A stretch of 6,116 bases of DNA from Desulfofustis sp. GTDB taxonomy: Bacteria > Desulfobacterota > Desulfobulbia > Desulfobulbales > Desulfocapsaceae. Positions 5,639 through 6,116 of this stretch are shown here, piece by piece. A program made the translations under genes and the position numbers. Below the pieces are notes generated by a model. It searched no databases and had not been told where the DNA came from. It saw only the letters and a list, made by a program, of their open reading frames with translations. The stretch covers positions 1 to 6,116 of the forward strand of contig JARFQM010000152.1 of the NCBI GenBank assembly GCA_029287755.1. Direction: 5' to 3'. The stretch's first letter is position 1. Every line of letters begins with the position of its first letter.

Positions 5639-6116
5639 ATGAATCCTGGATTTTCTCTCAAACCACTGCCTGCCGTTACCTTTGGCAGCGGCTGCCTTGA
5701 AAGTCTGTGCGCAATAGCTGCGGCACTGGGATCGAGAATTCTGGTTATCACCGGGTACAGTTTTAGAACAAGGCAGAAGAGCTGGACCCCGGTCGAAAGG
5801 CAGCTGCTCGAGACCGGGATAAAGATTGACTATGCCATTGTCAGCAGTGAACCGTCCCCGGAGATCATCGACCGCATTGTCGATACCTATCATCCGGCGA
5901 AGCTCGATGGAGTCATCGCCATAGGCGGCGGCAGCGTGCTTGATACGGGTAAAGCCGTGGCGGCAATGTTGCCTGCCGGGGAGAAAATCGAACAATTTCT
6001 CGAAGGTGTCGGCAACCGCCTGCCGGACGGCAGAAAGCTGCCATTTGTGGCGATCCCGACCACCGCCGGCACCGGCAGTGAAGCTTCAGCCAACGCGGTG
6101 ATTACCAGGCCGGGCC
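5639..6116 (+). CDS. Iron-containing (group III) alcohol dehydrogenase, N-terminal part, runs off the right edge
   Basis: NAD(P)-dependent dehydrogenase of the Fe-ADH superfamily, cytosolic, interconverting alcohols with aldehydes or ketones. The frame is open for 159 codons to the edge. It begins with the family's typical KPLPAVTFGSGCLESL block (8-23), then the beta strand RILVITG (33-39). The nucleotide-binding motif GGGSVLDTGKA lies at 96-106 (Asp102 and Lys105 of GGGSxxDxxK), and PTTAGTGSE at 140-148. The Asp and three His metal ligands would lie further downstream and are outside the window, so metal dependence and substrate cannot be judged. ATG 5639 is preceded directly by an in-frame TAA (5636-5638), fixing the start; no Shine-Dalgarno is seen. 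Divergent from the rhodanese gene. Members of this superfamily are hard to assign to a substrate from sequence, so no gene symbol is given. Confidence 0.93.
   Translation, partial: MNPGFSLKPLPAVTFGSGCLESLCAIAAALGSRILVITGYSFRTRQKSWTPVERQLLETGIKIDYAIVSSEPSPEIIDRIVDTYHPAKLDGVIAIGGGSVLDTGKAVAAMLPAGEKIEQFLEGVGNRLPDGRKLPFVAIPTTAGTGSEASANAVITRPG

Noticed and set aside
5603..6093. Minus-strand open frames opposite the alcohol dehydrogenase.
   Set aside because: The plus strand encodes clear Fe-ADH motifs (GGGSVLDTGK, PTTAGTGSE); the antisense frames show no family features.

Overview
The window reads as ordinary chromosome of a Gram-negative bacterium. It encodes an outer-membrane-type lipoprotein, a class A penicillin-binding protein and a secreted periplasmic rhodanese. 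The mix of a three-LysM MltD lipoprotein, a TraB-type membrane protein and an apparent selenocysteine codon fits the sulfur- and metal-cycling deltaproteobacterial groups (Desulfobacterota), where selenoproteins are common. That placement is inference from gene content, not a phylogenetic result. I see no insertion sequences, CRISPR arrays, tRNA or rRNA.

Layout. Positions 1-1361 (minus) hold the N-terminal 453 codons of a bifunctional class A penicillin-binding protein that runs off the left edge. A 241-base divergent spacer carries a perfect GACCGA-GA-TCGGTC dyad. A rightward cluster follows: mltD (1603-3312, lytic transglycosylase with three LysM repeats), a TraB/GumN-family membrane protein (3393-4619) and yhbY (4650-4973, CRM-domain ribosome-assembly factor). 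Gaps are 80 and 30 bases, so these are probably co-transcribed. A perfect 10-bp inverted repeat at 4965-4995 ends the cluster and also ends the converging gene on the other strand.

The most interesting gene is that converging one (4987-5379, minus): a secreted single-domain rhodanese whose reading frame is interrupted by one TGA at 5116-5118. Downstream of the TGA the frame continues as clear rhodanese sequence to a natural stop inside the terminator stem. The TGA stands where related proteins have the second Cys of a CAC-P motif. A hairpin with a GG-containing five-base loop begins 16 bases after it, at the spacing expected of a bacterial SECIS element. I therefore read it as a selenocysteine-containing rhodanese, not a truncated gene or a pseudogene. 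A standard gene caller would cut it at 5116 and lose the active-site loop.

The right end (5639-6116, plus) is the N-terminal 159 codons of an iron-type (group III) alcohol dehydrogenase, preceded by a plausible sigma70-like promoter. Functionally, the left half is about peptidoglycan: a synthase and a hydrolase transcribed divergently. The right half concerns sulfur/selenium and redox chemistry.
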